DNA of 64,000 nucleotides, taken from positions 1 to 64,000 of the forward strand of contig NZ_JAATEJ010000003.1 in NCBI RefSeq assembly GCF_012034175.1. Reading direction: 5' to 3'. Position numbers and translations under genes: made by a program. Positions 49,416 to 57,433 of this stretch are shown here, in pieces. Every line of letters begins with the position of its first letter. Positions within the stretch are counted from its first letter, which is position 1. Below the pieces are notes generated by a model. The model was not told the origin of the DNA, did no database searches, and saw only the letters and a list, made by a program, of their open reading frames with translations. Source of the DNA: Actinacidiphila epipremni. Lineage in GTDB: Bacteria; Actinomycetota; Actinomycetes; Streptomycetales; Streptomycetaceae.

Positions 49416-49847
49416 TCACCGCTCCCGCCACGCCAGGAACCCCCGCACCCCCCACGCCGCCGCCCACACCGCCGCCATCGCCGCCAGGGCGGTCCCGACG
49501 GCGTACGCGGCGGCGGTGCCGCCCTGGTGCGCGTCGATCAGCCGGCGGGTCTCGACCGCGTACGTCGAGAAGGTGGTGTAACCGCCCAGCACACCGGTGC
49601 CGAAGAACGGCCTGACCAGCCGGTGCGCCGCCCAGACCTCGGTGATCACCACCATGAAGGCGCCGATGACCGCGCAACCGGTGACGTTCACCCAGAAGGT
49701 CGTCCACGGGAAGGCGCCGGACGACTGGGGCCACAGCAGCAGCGCGCCGTACCGCCCGCTCGCGCCCGCGGCGCCGCCGGCCGCGACCACGGCGACCACC
49801 GGCCACTGGCCGTGCATCGGGCCGGACCTGCCCTGCGGCAACCGCAT
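49416..49847 (-). CDS. crcB: Fluoride ion channel CrcB/FluC
   Basis: This four-span membrane channel exports fluoride. The 143-residue protein has GGAAGASGRYGALLLW, the signature FWVNVTGCAVIGAFMVV and the pore motif GTGVLGGYTTFSTYAVET. I chose ATG 49847 because GAGAGGGG lies upstream; ATG 49892 in frame would add 15 residues. Most actinobacteria carry two adjacent crcB genes that form a heterodimer, but no second copy is present next to this one. No fluoride riboswitch motif is apparent upstream. Confidence 0.92.
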   Translation of the reverse strand: MRLPQGRSGPMHGQWPVVAVVAAGGAAGASGRYGALLLWPQSSGAFPWTTFWVNVTGCAVIGAFMVVITEVWAAHRLVRPFFGTGVLGGYTTFSTYAVETRRLIDAHQGGTAAAYAVGTALAAMAAVWAAAWGVRGFLAWRER

Positions 49848-50121
49848 CCGCGGCGTCCCCTCTCGTGCGCGAGCGCCCAGCGTATTGCGCACAGCTGCGC
49901 ATATTGCCGAGCCACGCGGCGAAAACCGCAGGTCGAAGCGGGCCCGTCCGACACGCCGTCAGGTCCTCGGCACTACGCCGTCCCACCGCCCCGCCCGCTG
50001 TTGCAGGCATGTGACAACGGACGGACACCAGACGGACGTTGCCCCGCCAGTCTTTTTCTCGACGCCGCTGCTGCCGGCGCCAGAGGGCTCACACACCGCA
50101 ATCCGCCAGGGGGAAACCGTC

Positions 50122-51165
50122 ATGTCCGCTCGCGCCAGATACCGCCGCTCCGCCACCGTCGCCCTCGTCGCGAGCGTCACCGCGGGAATCGGCCTCGTCC
50201 TCACCGGCTGCGGCCCCGAGGACGCCACCGGCGCGGACGGCTCCGGCACCTCGGCCACGAGCACCCCCACCGGCGGCGCGGACCAGGGGTCGGGCGCCGA
50301 CGGGCAGCCCGCGGCCTCCACCTCGGACAAGCCCGCGCCCAAGGTCAACGGCACCGCCCACAACGGCCTCACCATCAGCGACGGCACCCGCTACGTCGTC
50401 ATGAACGGCACCCGCGTCGACTTCGGCACCGAGGTCCGCGACCTGGCCTGGTCGCCCGACGGCGGCAAGGCGGCCTTCGTGGACGGCGACGGCGACCTCG
50501 TCGTCAGCAACCCCGACGGCAGCGGCCGTACCGTCGTGGCGAAGAACCCGGGCGGCCAGAACTGGTCGCACCCCACCTGGCAGACCCGCGCCGCCGACAC
50601 GCAGAACGGCGTGCCCGGGGTGAACAACCTGCTCTTCGCGGCCCGCAAGGACGGCGTCACGCGCCTGTACGGTGTCCCCGCGACCGCGCACAATGCCACG
50701 CCCGCCGTGCTGCCCCTCAACCACGAGTCCGGCGAGAACGCCAAGCCGCTGCCGCAGACGGGCAACACCTGGCCCGACTCCGCCGGCACCTATGGCGACG
50801 CCGTCTACGCCAACACCGGCGACGGGCAGGTCTACATCCGCGACGACTACCTGCGGCAGCAGGGCGCCCCGATCACCAAGGGCTCCGAGCCGGCGCTCTC
50901 CCCGCGCCAGGACGACGGTTTCGTCTTCGTCCGCTCCGTCGGCGGCCACGACCACCTCTTCCGCGAGACGCCCGGCGACGGCGGCCCGGTCTTCAAGGAC
51001 CTGACCCCGAACGCCGGCACCGACTACACCGAGCCGGCCTTCTCGCCCGACGGCAAGACCCTCGCCGCCCGCACCCCCGCCGGCATCGTGACGCTCCCGG
51101 CCGACGGCTCCGCGGCGCCGGTCAAGGTCTCCGACTACACGGGCCTGCCCGCCTTCCGCGGCTGA
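50122..51165 (+). CDS. TolB-like beta-propeller lipoprotein
   Basis: This 347-residue lipoprotein has a lipobox at LVLTGCG, so it should be anchored on the outer face of the membrane. A Ser/Thr/Gly-rich linker follows. Propeller blades with repeated DLAWSPDGGKAAFVDGDGDLVV, EPALSPRQDDGFVFV and EPAFSPDGKTLAAR resemble TolB/WD-type folds. Such proteins usually mediate binding in the envelope. AGGGGGA precedes the ATG. No partner gene is adjacent. Confidence 0.85.
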   Translation: MSARARYRRSATVALVASVTAGIGLVLTGCGPEDATGADGSGTSATSTPTGGADQGSGADGQPAASTSDKPAPKVNGTAHNGLTISDGTRYVVMNGTRVDFGTEVRDLAWSPDGGKAAFVDGDGDLVVSNPDGSGRTVVAKNPGGQNWSHPTWQTRAADTQNGVPGVNNLLFAARKDGVTRLYGVPATAHNATPAVLPLNHESGENAKPLPQTGNTWPDSAGTYGDAVYANTGDGQVYIRDDYLRQQGAPITKGSEPALSPRQDDGFVFVRSVGGHDHLFRETPGDGGPVFKDLTPNAGTDYTEPAFSPDGKTLAARTPAGIVTLPADGSAAPVKVSDYTGLPAFRG

Positions 51166-51182
51166 CGGCCCCGGGCGGCACA

Positions 51183-51228
51183 CCGGCCGTCGGTCCCCGG
51201 CCGTCAGTCCCCGGCCGTCAGTCCCCGG
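51183..51228. repeat. Three 14-bp tandem repeats
   Basis: CCGGCCGTCGGTCC (51183) and two copies of CCGGCCGTCAGTCC (51197, 51211) run head to tail between two convergent genes. The stop codon of the minus-strand gene lies inside the third unit, so the repeat forms the last codons of that gene. Confidence 0.85.
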
Positions 51229-51811
51229 CGGCCTCCCGGGCCGCCAACTCCGCCCGCAGCTCGTCCAGATGCGCGTCCGACACGTCGTGCGGCAGGAACT
51301 CCACGACGTCGAGGAACCGGAAGAGGACGTTGTCCGGCGTGATCGCGAACTCGTAGTCCGCGAAGCCGACCACCGCGCCCATCGACCCGCGCACCGCGCC
51401 CCTGACCACATGCGCCGTCATGTCGTCGGGGGCGTACGCGCTCGTGCCGCGCCGCGCGTTGGGCCGGGCGAGGTAGGGGCACACCATGGACGCGTACAAC
51501 ATGCACGCCCGGTGCCCCGGGCCCTCCAGTGTCGGCGCCATGTTGCGGTACGGGCGCCCCGCCGCGACGGCTTCGCCTATTGCCGAGCTTTCCGCCGCGC
51601 CCACCACCCGCCACACCGGGCCGCGCGGCATCAGCCGGCCGCACACCGAGCACAGCCGCCCGCGTGCGCAATGGGCGCTGCGCTCGTAGTCGGTCAGCGC
51701 GAACTGCGGCTGCTCGTCCTCCCACGGCGTGATCGCCGGTACGGGATAGCCGCGGGCGTCACGCGGCCTGGCCTCGACGGACGGCGGCATGGGGACGGAT
51801 TCGAAGCGCAC
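51218..51811 (-). CDS. Cysteine-rich protein, function unknown
   Basis: This 197-residue soluble protein starts with a Pro-rich segment. A cluster of cysteines follows (HCARGRLCSVCGRLMPRG, then HRACMLYASMVCPYLARP), spaced like a treble-clef or split zinc site. A conserved acidic beta section (FADYEFAITPDNVLFRFLDVVEFLP) is present. I do not recognise a characterised family. Nucleic-acid or metal binding is only an inference from the cysteines. The ATG at 51811 lies 12 bases after the DUF1992 gene stop, so the two are probably cotranscribed. Confidence 0.7.
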   Translation of the reverse strand: MRFESVPMPPSVEARPRDARGYPVPAITPWEDEQPQFALTDYERSAHCARGRLCSVCGRLMPRGPVWRVVGAAESSAIGEAVAAGRPYRNMAPTLEGPGHRACMLYASMVCPYLARPNARRGTSAYAPDDMTAHVVRGAVRGSMGAVVGFADYEFAITPDNVLFRFLDVVEFLPHDVSDAHLDELRAELAAREAAGD

Positions 51812-51823
51812 CGCCCATCCTTA

Positions 51824-52378
51824 TCAGCCCGACCGCGACCGGCGGAACAGCCGTACGAAACCGCTCTTCCGGCCCGTTTCCGCGCCGCGCTCCGGGGTAC
51901 CGGCACCAGCCCCGGCCTCCGCCGAGGCCTCCGCCGAGGACCCCGCCTCTTCCGCCGAAGCCGCGGCCAAAGCCCCCGCCTCCGCCCGCGCCGCCCGCCA
52001 CTCCGCCACGACCTGCTCCACGTCGTACAGCCCGCGCCCCAGCGGCGGCCCCTCCAACGGGCGCCGCATCGCCTCGCGCAGCTTGTCGTTGACGATCTCC
52101 ACGATCCGCCGCACCTGCGCCTCGGTCCGCGCCGCGCCGACCTCCGCCATCGCGTCCTCGGCCTGCCTGCGCAGCACCAGCGACGCGGGCAGCCCCGACA
52201 GGCCCTCGCGCTGCATCTTGCGCCGCACCCACCACAGCTCGTCGTAGGGCTCGTCCATCCCCGGCAGCGGCTTGCCCGCGCCCGGCAGCGACGTGAAGTC
52301 CCCGCGCCGCTCGGCCTCGCGGATCTGCTTGTCGGCCCAGGTCTCGAACGAGACCCCGGGCGGTTTGCGTTCGGTCAT
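51824..52378 (-). CDS. DUF1992 (DnaJC28-like) protein
   Basis: This 184-residue protein has the DUF1992 core at residues 7-115: SFETWADKQIREAERRGDFTSLPGAGKPLP, DEPYDELWWVRRKMQREGLSGLPASLVLRR and VNDKLREAMR. In eukaryotes this domain follows the J-domain in DNAJC28. Bacterial forms are stand-alone and of unknown function. The C-terminal 60 residues are Ala/Glu-rich with a basic end. The ATG is preceded by GGGAGGAG. Confidence 0.88.
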   Translation of the reverse strand: MTERKPPGVSFETWADKQIREAERRGDFTSLPGAGKPLPGMDEPYDELWWVRRKMQREGLSGLPASLVLRRQAEDAMAEVGAARTEAQVRRIVEIVNDKLREAMRRPLEGPPLGRGLYDVEQVVAEWRAARAEAGALAAASAEEAGSSAEASAEAGAGAGTPERGAETGRKSGFVRLFRRSRSG

Positions 52379-52451
52379 ACGGCGCTCCTCCCGCACCGGC
52401 CGGGTACGTACGCGCACGCACCCCGCGAGAGGCCGGCGCGCACCCCCCAGG

Positions 52452-54194
52452 CTACGACCCGGCCCCGCGCGGCGGCCGGGCGCGGGCCGCCAGCAGCGCC
52501 ACGTCGTCCTCGGCGGCGGTCGGGGCGAGCCGGTGCACGACGCGGGCCAGCAGCCCGTCCAGCGGGCCCTGCGCGTTCGGCAGCGTGAGGCCGCCGAGCC
52601 GGGCCAGCGAGGTGTCGATGTCCTCGCCCCGCCGCTCCACCAGGCCGTCGGTGTAGAGCAGCAGCGTGTGGTCGGCGGGCCAGTCGGCGTAGACCGCCTC
52701 GTACTGCCCGCCCAGTTCCGCGCCCAGCGGCGGCCCGGGCGGGACGTCCAGCAGGGTGATGACGCCGTCCGGGGCGACGACGGCGGGCGGCAGGTGGCCG
52801 GCGTTGGCGAACCAGCAGCCGCCGCGTACGGGGTCTGCGAGGGCCAGCAGGCACGTTCCCGGGCGCTCGGTCCGGGCCGCGGCCAGCAGGCCGTCCATGC
52901 GGCGCAGGACGGCGTCCGGGGCGTCGCCGTCGCCCGCGACGACCCGCAGCATCGAGCGGTAGTGGCTCATCTCCACCGCCGCCTCGACGCCGTGGCCCAT
53001 GACGTCGCCCATTGCCAGCAGCGTGACGCCGCCGGGCAGCGCGAGCGTGTCGAACCAGTCGCCGCCGACCAGGTCCGTCGCGCCCGAGGGCAGGTAGCGG
53101 GTCGCGACGTCGACCTGGGGGTGCGGGATGCCGGGCGCGGCGAGCAGGGCGCGCTGGAGCTCCACCGCGATGCCGTGCTCGCGGCTGTAGCGGCGGGCGT
53201 TGTCCATGCTGATGGCGGCCCGGTCGGCGAGCGCGACGGCCACGTCCACGTCGTCGTCGCCGAACGCCGGCGAGGAGCCGGCCCTGATCAGCGTGACCGT
53301 GCCCAGGCGGGCGCCGCGCGCGGCGAGCGGCACGATGAGCGCCGAGTGGATGCCGGCGGCGCGGTAGGCGGCCACGCGTTCGGTGTTCGGCGCGGAGCGG
53401 CCCATCTCGGCGTCGTCGGGGACGTTGTACGTGACGGGCCTGCCGGTCTCCAGGCAGCTGGGGATCGCGGAGCCCGGCTGGTAGTCGACGAACTCGCCGG
53501 GCACCCCGAACTGCGGCACCGCCTCGCGCAGCGAGGACACGGAGGCGAGCGAGACCCTGCGCAGCCGCAGCACCCCGTCCTGCGGCGGGCGGCGGCCCTC
53601 GGAGCCGCTCATGGCCAGCAGTTCCACGCCGGCGGCGTCGGCGATGACCTCGACGAGCAGGTCGCACAGCTCCTGGCAGGTGCGGTCGACCTCCAGGGTG
53701 CGGCCGATGCGCACCGCCGCGGTGTCCAGCAGCTCCAGCCGCTCGCGGGTGCGCTCCAGCTCGGCCTGCGCCTCGCGGTCGGCGCTGACCTCCATGATGA
53801 CCGCGCCCAGGCCGCGCACCCGGCCGTGGGTGTCCTCCAGCCGGTGGTAACTGCCGCGCCATACGCGCAGCCGGTGCGGGGAGTCGGCGCGGGTCTGCCC
53901 GCTGGAGATCATCTCGCGGGGCTCGCCGTCGGCCAGTACCTGGTGCAATGTGTCCAGCCCGGCGTCCACGCCGGGTACGACGTCGCCAATGGTGCGGCCG
54001 ATGTGCGCGTCGGCGTCCACGCCGTTGATGAGGGCGAGCGCGGGGTTGACGTAGACGTAGCGCAGGTCGGTGTCCAGGACGGCGACGCCCGCCGACGTCC
54101 CGTGCAGCAGCGCGCCCCACACCCAGGGGTCGCCGTACGCGCCCAGAGCCGCGCCGGCACTGCCCGGGCCCGCGCCCGGACCCGCGTCCGGCAT
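52452..54194 (-). CDS. PAS-GAF-SpoIIE (PP2C-type) phosphatase
   Basis: This 580-residue cytosolic signalling protein has a PAS domain at about 30-140 (GTSAGVAVLDTDLRYVYVNPALALINGV). A GAF domain follows at about 165-345. The C-terminal SpoIIE-type phosphatase shows DLVGGDWFDTLALPGGVTLLAMGDVMGHGVEAA, GGCWFANAGHLPP, LLLYTDGLVERR and DDVALLAAR. These metal-binding aspartates are intact. Such proteins dephosphorylate anti-anti-sigma factors. No anti-sigma kinase domain or RsbV-like gene is adjacent. The ATG at 54194 has a GGAGGGAGGGGG region upstream. Confidence 0.93.
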   Translation of the reverse strand: MPDAGPGAGPGSAGAALGAYGDPWVWGALLHGTSAGVAVLDTDLRYVYVNPALALINGVDADAHIGRTIGDVVPGVDAGLDTLHQVLADGEPREMISSGQTRADSPHRLRVWRGSYHRLEDTHGRVRGLGAVIMEVSADREAQAELERTRERLELLDTAAVRIGRTLEVDRTCQELCDLLVEVIADAAGVELLAMSGSEGRRPPQDGVLRLRRVSLASVSSLREAVPQFGVPGEFVDYQPGSAIPSCLETGRPVTYNVPDDAEMGRSAPNTERVAAYRAAGIHSALIVPLAARGARLGTVTLIRAGSSPAFGDDDVDVAVALADRAAISMDNARRYSREHGIAVELQRALLAAPGIPHPQVDVATRYLPSGATDLVGGDWFDTLALPGGVTLLAMGDVMGHGVEAAVEMSHYRSMLRVVAGDGDAPDAVLRRMDGLLAAARTERPGTCLLALADPVRGGCWFANAGHLPPAVVAPDGVITLLDVPPGPPLGAELGGQYEAVYADWPADHTLLLYTDGLVERRGEDIDTSLARLGGLTLPNAQGPLDGLLARVVHRLAPTAAEDDVALLAARARPPRGAGS

Positions 54195-54333
54195 CGCCGC
54201 CACCCCCTCCCTCCGCGCCTGGAGTCCTCTGCCTACCAAGGGTGCCCCGCCCCCGCGGGCGCAGCGAGTTTTACGGGCCCGCCGAGCGGAAATACGTCGC
54301 CGGGCCCGGGCGCGCACGGCAGGGTGGGGCGCC

Positions 54334-55305
54334 ATGACGACCGAGCCGCACATGACCATCGAGCCGTACGAGACGGGGATGCTCGCCGTCGGGGACGGCA
54401 ACCACGTGTACTGGGAGACCTGCGGGAATCCCGAGGGCAAGCCCGCGCTGGTGGTGCACGGCGGGCCGGGCTCCGGGTGCACGCCCGGCCACCGGCAGAT
54501 CTTCGCCGCCGACCCGCACGCCTACCGGGCGGTCCTCTTCGACCAGCGCGGCTGCGGCCGGAGCCGCCCGCACGCCGCCGACCCGGCGACCGACCTGGCG
54601 CACAACACCACCGCGCACCTGGTCGCCGACATGGAGCGGCTGCGCGAGCACCTGGGGGTCGACCGCTGGCTGCTGATCGGCGGTTCGTGGGGCTCCACGC
54701 TGATCCTCGCGTACGCGCAGGCGCACCCCGAGCGGGTCTCCGAGATCGTGATCAACGGCGTGACGACGACCCGGCGGGCCGAGACGGACTGGCTCTACGG
54801 CGGGGTCAGCCGGTTCTTCCCCGAGGAGTACGAGCGCTTCCGCGCCGGTGCGGGTCCCGGCGTCGCGCCGGGCGGTGTCGTGGCGGCGTACGCGGCGCTG
54901 ACCGGGCATCCGGAGGCGGCCGTGCGGGAGCGGGCGACGGCGGAATGGTGCGCGTGGGAGGACGCGGTGCTGTCGCTGGAGCCGCACGGGGGGCCGCGCC
55001 CGTACAGCGACCGGCCGGGCGCGGCGAAGCTGGCCATGGTGCGGCTGTGCACCCATTACTTCTCCCAGGGCGCATGGCTCCCCGAGGGCGCGCTGATCGC
55101 CGGCGCCCCGCGGCTGGCCGGCATTCCCGGCGCCCTTTTCCACGGCCGGCTCGACCTGAGCTCGCCGCTGGACACGGCGTACCACTTGGTAAAGGGCTGG
55201 GCGGACGCGGAGCTGACGGTGGTCGGGGACGCGGGGCACAAGGGGAGCGCGGCAATGAGCAGAGGCGTACGGGAGGCGCTGGCGGGTTTCGCGGGGCGGC
55301 GCTGA
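54334..55305 (+). CDS. pip: Proline iminopeptidase
   Basis: This alpha/beta hydrolase (S33) releases N-terminal proline from peptides (323 aa). It shows the oxyanion motif VVHGGPGSGCTPGHRQ, FDQRGCGRSRPHA and the nucleophile elbow GGSWGSTLILAYA. The late acid and histidine are in FHGRLDLSSP and GDAGHKGS. The length matches the family. It is divergent from the SpoIIE phosphatase gene and convergent with the exporter gene. Confidence 0.92.
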   Translation: MTTEPHMTIEPYETGMLAVGDGNHVYWETCGNPEGKPALVVHGGPGSGCTPGHRQIFAADPHAYRAVLFDQRGCGRSRPHAADPATDLAHNTTAHLVADMERLREHLGVDRWLLIGGSWGSTLILAYAQAHPERVSEIVINGVTTTRRAETDWLYGGVSRFFPEEYERFRAGAGPGVAPGGVVAAYAALTGHPEAAVRERATAEWCAWEDAVLSLEPHGGPRPYSDRPGAAKLAMVRLCTHYFSQGAWLPEGALIAGAPRLAGIPGALFHGRLDLSSPLDTAYHLVKGWADAELTVVGDAGHKGSAAMSRGVREALAGFAGRR

Positions 55306-55337
55306 GGTCGGGTTCGAGGGTTGTACGTTCTTCCGGC

Positions 55338-55419
55338 GGTCTGACCGTCTCACGGTCGTACGGTCTTACGTTCCCGCGCGGTCCGACGGTTCTACGGTCC
55401 GACGGTCGTACGGTCCTGT
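55338..55419. repeat. Ten-copy degenerate 8-bp tandem repeat GGTCNNAC
   Basis: Units such as GGTCTGAC, GGTCGTAC, GGTCTTAC, GGTCCGAC, GGTTCTAC and GGTCGTAC follow head to tail with one 2-base slip at 55378. The array lies between convergent pip and the exporter gene and runs into the latter's 3' end, so its stop codon (55392-55394) and last codons are repeat-derived. Confidence 0.85.
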
Positions 55420-57038
55420 GGGCGCCGGTCCGGGCGGGAGGCCGCCGCGAGGAGGGCCGCCGCGGCGCACACCGCGCCCGCCAGCAGCAGGGCGAGCGCG
55501 ACCCGGTGGTCGGCGCGGCCCGCCCCGTGGTGCGGGGCCACCGTCGCGAAGGCGCCGAGGACGGCGACGCCGGCCGTCGCGCCGAGCTGCCGCACGGCGT
55601 TGAAGAGCCCGCCGGCCGCTCCCGCGGTGCCCTGCGGGGCGAGGCCGACGACCGCGGTGGTCAGGGCGGGCAGCGCGCACGAGACGCCGAAGCCGCAGCC
55701 GGCCAGGCCCGCGGCGAGCAGGGCGTACGGGGCGCCCGTCCCCACGGCGGCGGCCATGAGCGCGCCGCCCGCCGCCAGCAGGCACAGCCCCGCCAGGACC
55801 GGTCCGCGCGGCCCGGTGCGGACGACGATCCGGCCAGTGAGCAGGGGGTTGAAGGCGGTGGGCAGCGTCATCGGCAGGAAGGCCAGGCCGGTGCCGATGG
55901 CGCTGTAGCCGAGCCGCTGCTGGAGCAGCAGGGGCAGGACGAAAAGCACACCGGTCAGGGCGAAGCCGACTGCCGCGCCGGCCAGCAGCATCACGGCCAT
56001 GCCGGGCGCCCGCAGCACCGCGCGGGCCAGGACGGGTGCGGGGCTGCGCCGCTCGCGCACCGCGAAGGCCCACCCGGCGGCCAGGGCCGCGCCGCAGGAC
56101 CACGCGGTGTGGGCCCAGTGCCGGCCGCCCAGCGCGATGAGCGCGTCCGTGCCCAGGGCGAGCGCGGCACAGGCCAGTACCTGACCCGTACGGTCGATAC
56201 GGCGGGCGGGGTCGGCGGCGCAATGGACTGCGCGTCCGGCGACCAGGGCGAGGGTGAGTGCGGCGATCGGCACGTTGACGAGGAACACCGCGCGCCAGCC
56301 CGCGAGCCCGACGAGCAGGCCGCCGGCGATCGGCCCGGCGGCGAGCGCGGCGCCGCTGACCGCCGCCCACACCGCGATGGCCCGCGCCCGGCGGGCCGGC
56401 TCGGGATACAGCCGGGTGATCAGCGCCATGGAGCTGGGCACGCAGGCCGCCGCGGCGACCCCGAGGACCGCCCGCAATATGACGAGCGTCCACACATTGG
56501 GCGCGGCTGCGCACATTGCCGAGCCGACCCCGAAGACGGCGACCCCGCCGCGGAAGAGCCGGTGCGCCCCGAAGCGGTCGCTGACCGCACCGGCGGACAG
56601 CAGCAGCGCCCCGAACGCGACGGTGTACCCCGTCACGGCCCACTGCAGCCCGGCGACCGACCCCCCGAGCGCCCCCGCGAGGTCCGGCTCGGCGACGGAC
56701 AGCACGGTCATGTCGAGCAGCACCATGAAGTACCCGAGCGCCACCCCGAGCAACGCGTACGGCTGCGCCGCCGCCTGGGCGTCCGGCGAGGGTGGGGGTA
56801 CGGAAGCGGTGGTGGGCCCAGGCCCGGGCGCATGGCCCGCGCCCGACGCGGCTACGGGAACGGCCCCGGGGGCGGGGGAAGCGCCGGGCCCGAGCGGAGG
56901 GGCCGCAGGGGCCGTGCCGGCCCCAGGTGCGGCTGCGGCCTCGCCCGGCGGGCGTACGGGTCCGGACCCGGGCGGGGTCATGGCTTCGTCGGGCCTTGGT
57001 GCGGGCGCCGGGGTGGGGCGCAGGGGCGGGGTGGGCAT
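55392..57038 (-). CDS. MFS drug exporter (DHA2/EmrB-like)
   Basis: This 548-residue transporter has about 14 hydrophobic segments after an 85-residue Pro/Ala/Gly-rich cytosolic N-terminus. The first span is ALLGVALGYFMVLLDMTVLSVAEPDLA, with the DHA2 motif around AFGALLLSAGAVSDRFGAHRLF. Motif C is near ISGAALAAGPIAGGLLVG. It probably expels a toxic small molecule in exchange for protons. GGAGAG precedes the ATG at 57038. It is divergent from a LysR gene, the usual arrangement for regulation by that protein. Confidence 0.92.
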   Translation of the reverse strand: MPTPPLRPTPAPAPRPDEAMTPPGSGPVRPPGEAAAAPGAGTAPAAPPLGPGASPAPGAVPVAASGAGHAPGPGPTTASVPPPSPDAQAAAQPYALLGVALGYFMVLLDMTVLSVAEPDLAGALGGSVAGLQWAVTGYTVAFGALLLSAGAVSDRFGAHRLFRGGVAVFGVGSAMCAAAPNVWTLVILRAVLGVAAAACVPSSMALITRLYPEPARRARAIAVWAAVSGAALAAGPIAGGLLVGLAGWRAVFLVNVPIAALTLALVAGRAVHCAADPARRIDRTGQVLACAALALGTDALIALGGRHWAHTAWSCGAALAAGWAFAVRERRSPAPVLARAVLRAPGMAVMLLAGAAVGFALTGVLFVLPLLLQQRLGYSAIGTGLAFLPMTLPTAFNPLLTGRIVVRTGPRGPVLAGLCLLAAGGALMAAAVGTGAPYALLAAGLAGCGFGVSCALPALTTAVVGLAPQGTAGAAGGLFNAVRQLGATAGVAVLGAFATVAPHHGAGRADHRVALALLLAGAVCAAAALLAAASRPDRRPQDRTTVGP

Positions 57039-57433
57039 CGGCTCTCCGGGTGGCCGGGGTGGTCCGGCGGTGCAGGGGACGGGACGCCCGTCAGCGTCCG
57101 CCCGGCCCGGGCGGTGGCTCCACCGGCGGAGCCGCACGCTGCATTCGGCCGGGCCGAACGCAGGGGCGCGGGTCGGGGAGGATGGCGGGGGACACGGACG
57201 GCGTAAGGCGGCGAAGCAGCCGCTACCGGCCCGCCCGCGGCCGGGTCCAGCGCCGTCCAAGCCACGCCACGCCAAGCCCCTCGGCCGGGCCAAGCCGCAT
57301 CCTCCGAGCCGGGGCCGCCTCGACCAAGCCGGGCCCGCCTCAGCCGGCCGAATCCGCCTCGACCAACCACGCCCGCCCCACCCGAGCCGGCCGCCCGGCC
57401 GGGCGGCGTCGCCGCACCCACGGGGAGCAAGCA
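57039..57433. promoter_or_regulatory. Divergent region between MFS exporter and LysR gene
   Basis: I see no supported gene in these 395 bases. The half next to the LysR gene (57230-57400) is C-rich and contains imperfect repeats of CCTCGACCAAGCCGGGCC and CCTCGACCAACC. No clear T-N11-A LysR box or promoter could be assigned by eye. The GGGGAG site before ATG 57434 serves the regulator. Confidence 0.4.

Noticed and set aside
49848..50121. Fluoride riboswitch or second crcB gene upstream of crcB
   Set aside because: No crcB motif pseudoknot or second channel frame can be seen.
57182..57433. An N-terminal extension of the LysR regulator from ATG 57182
   Set aside because: The extension is Arg/Pro/Ser-rich and repeat-derived. 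The LysR fold starts exactly at ATG 57434 with a good ribosome binding site.
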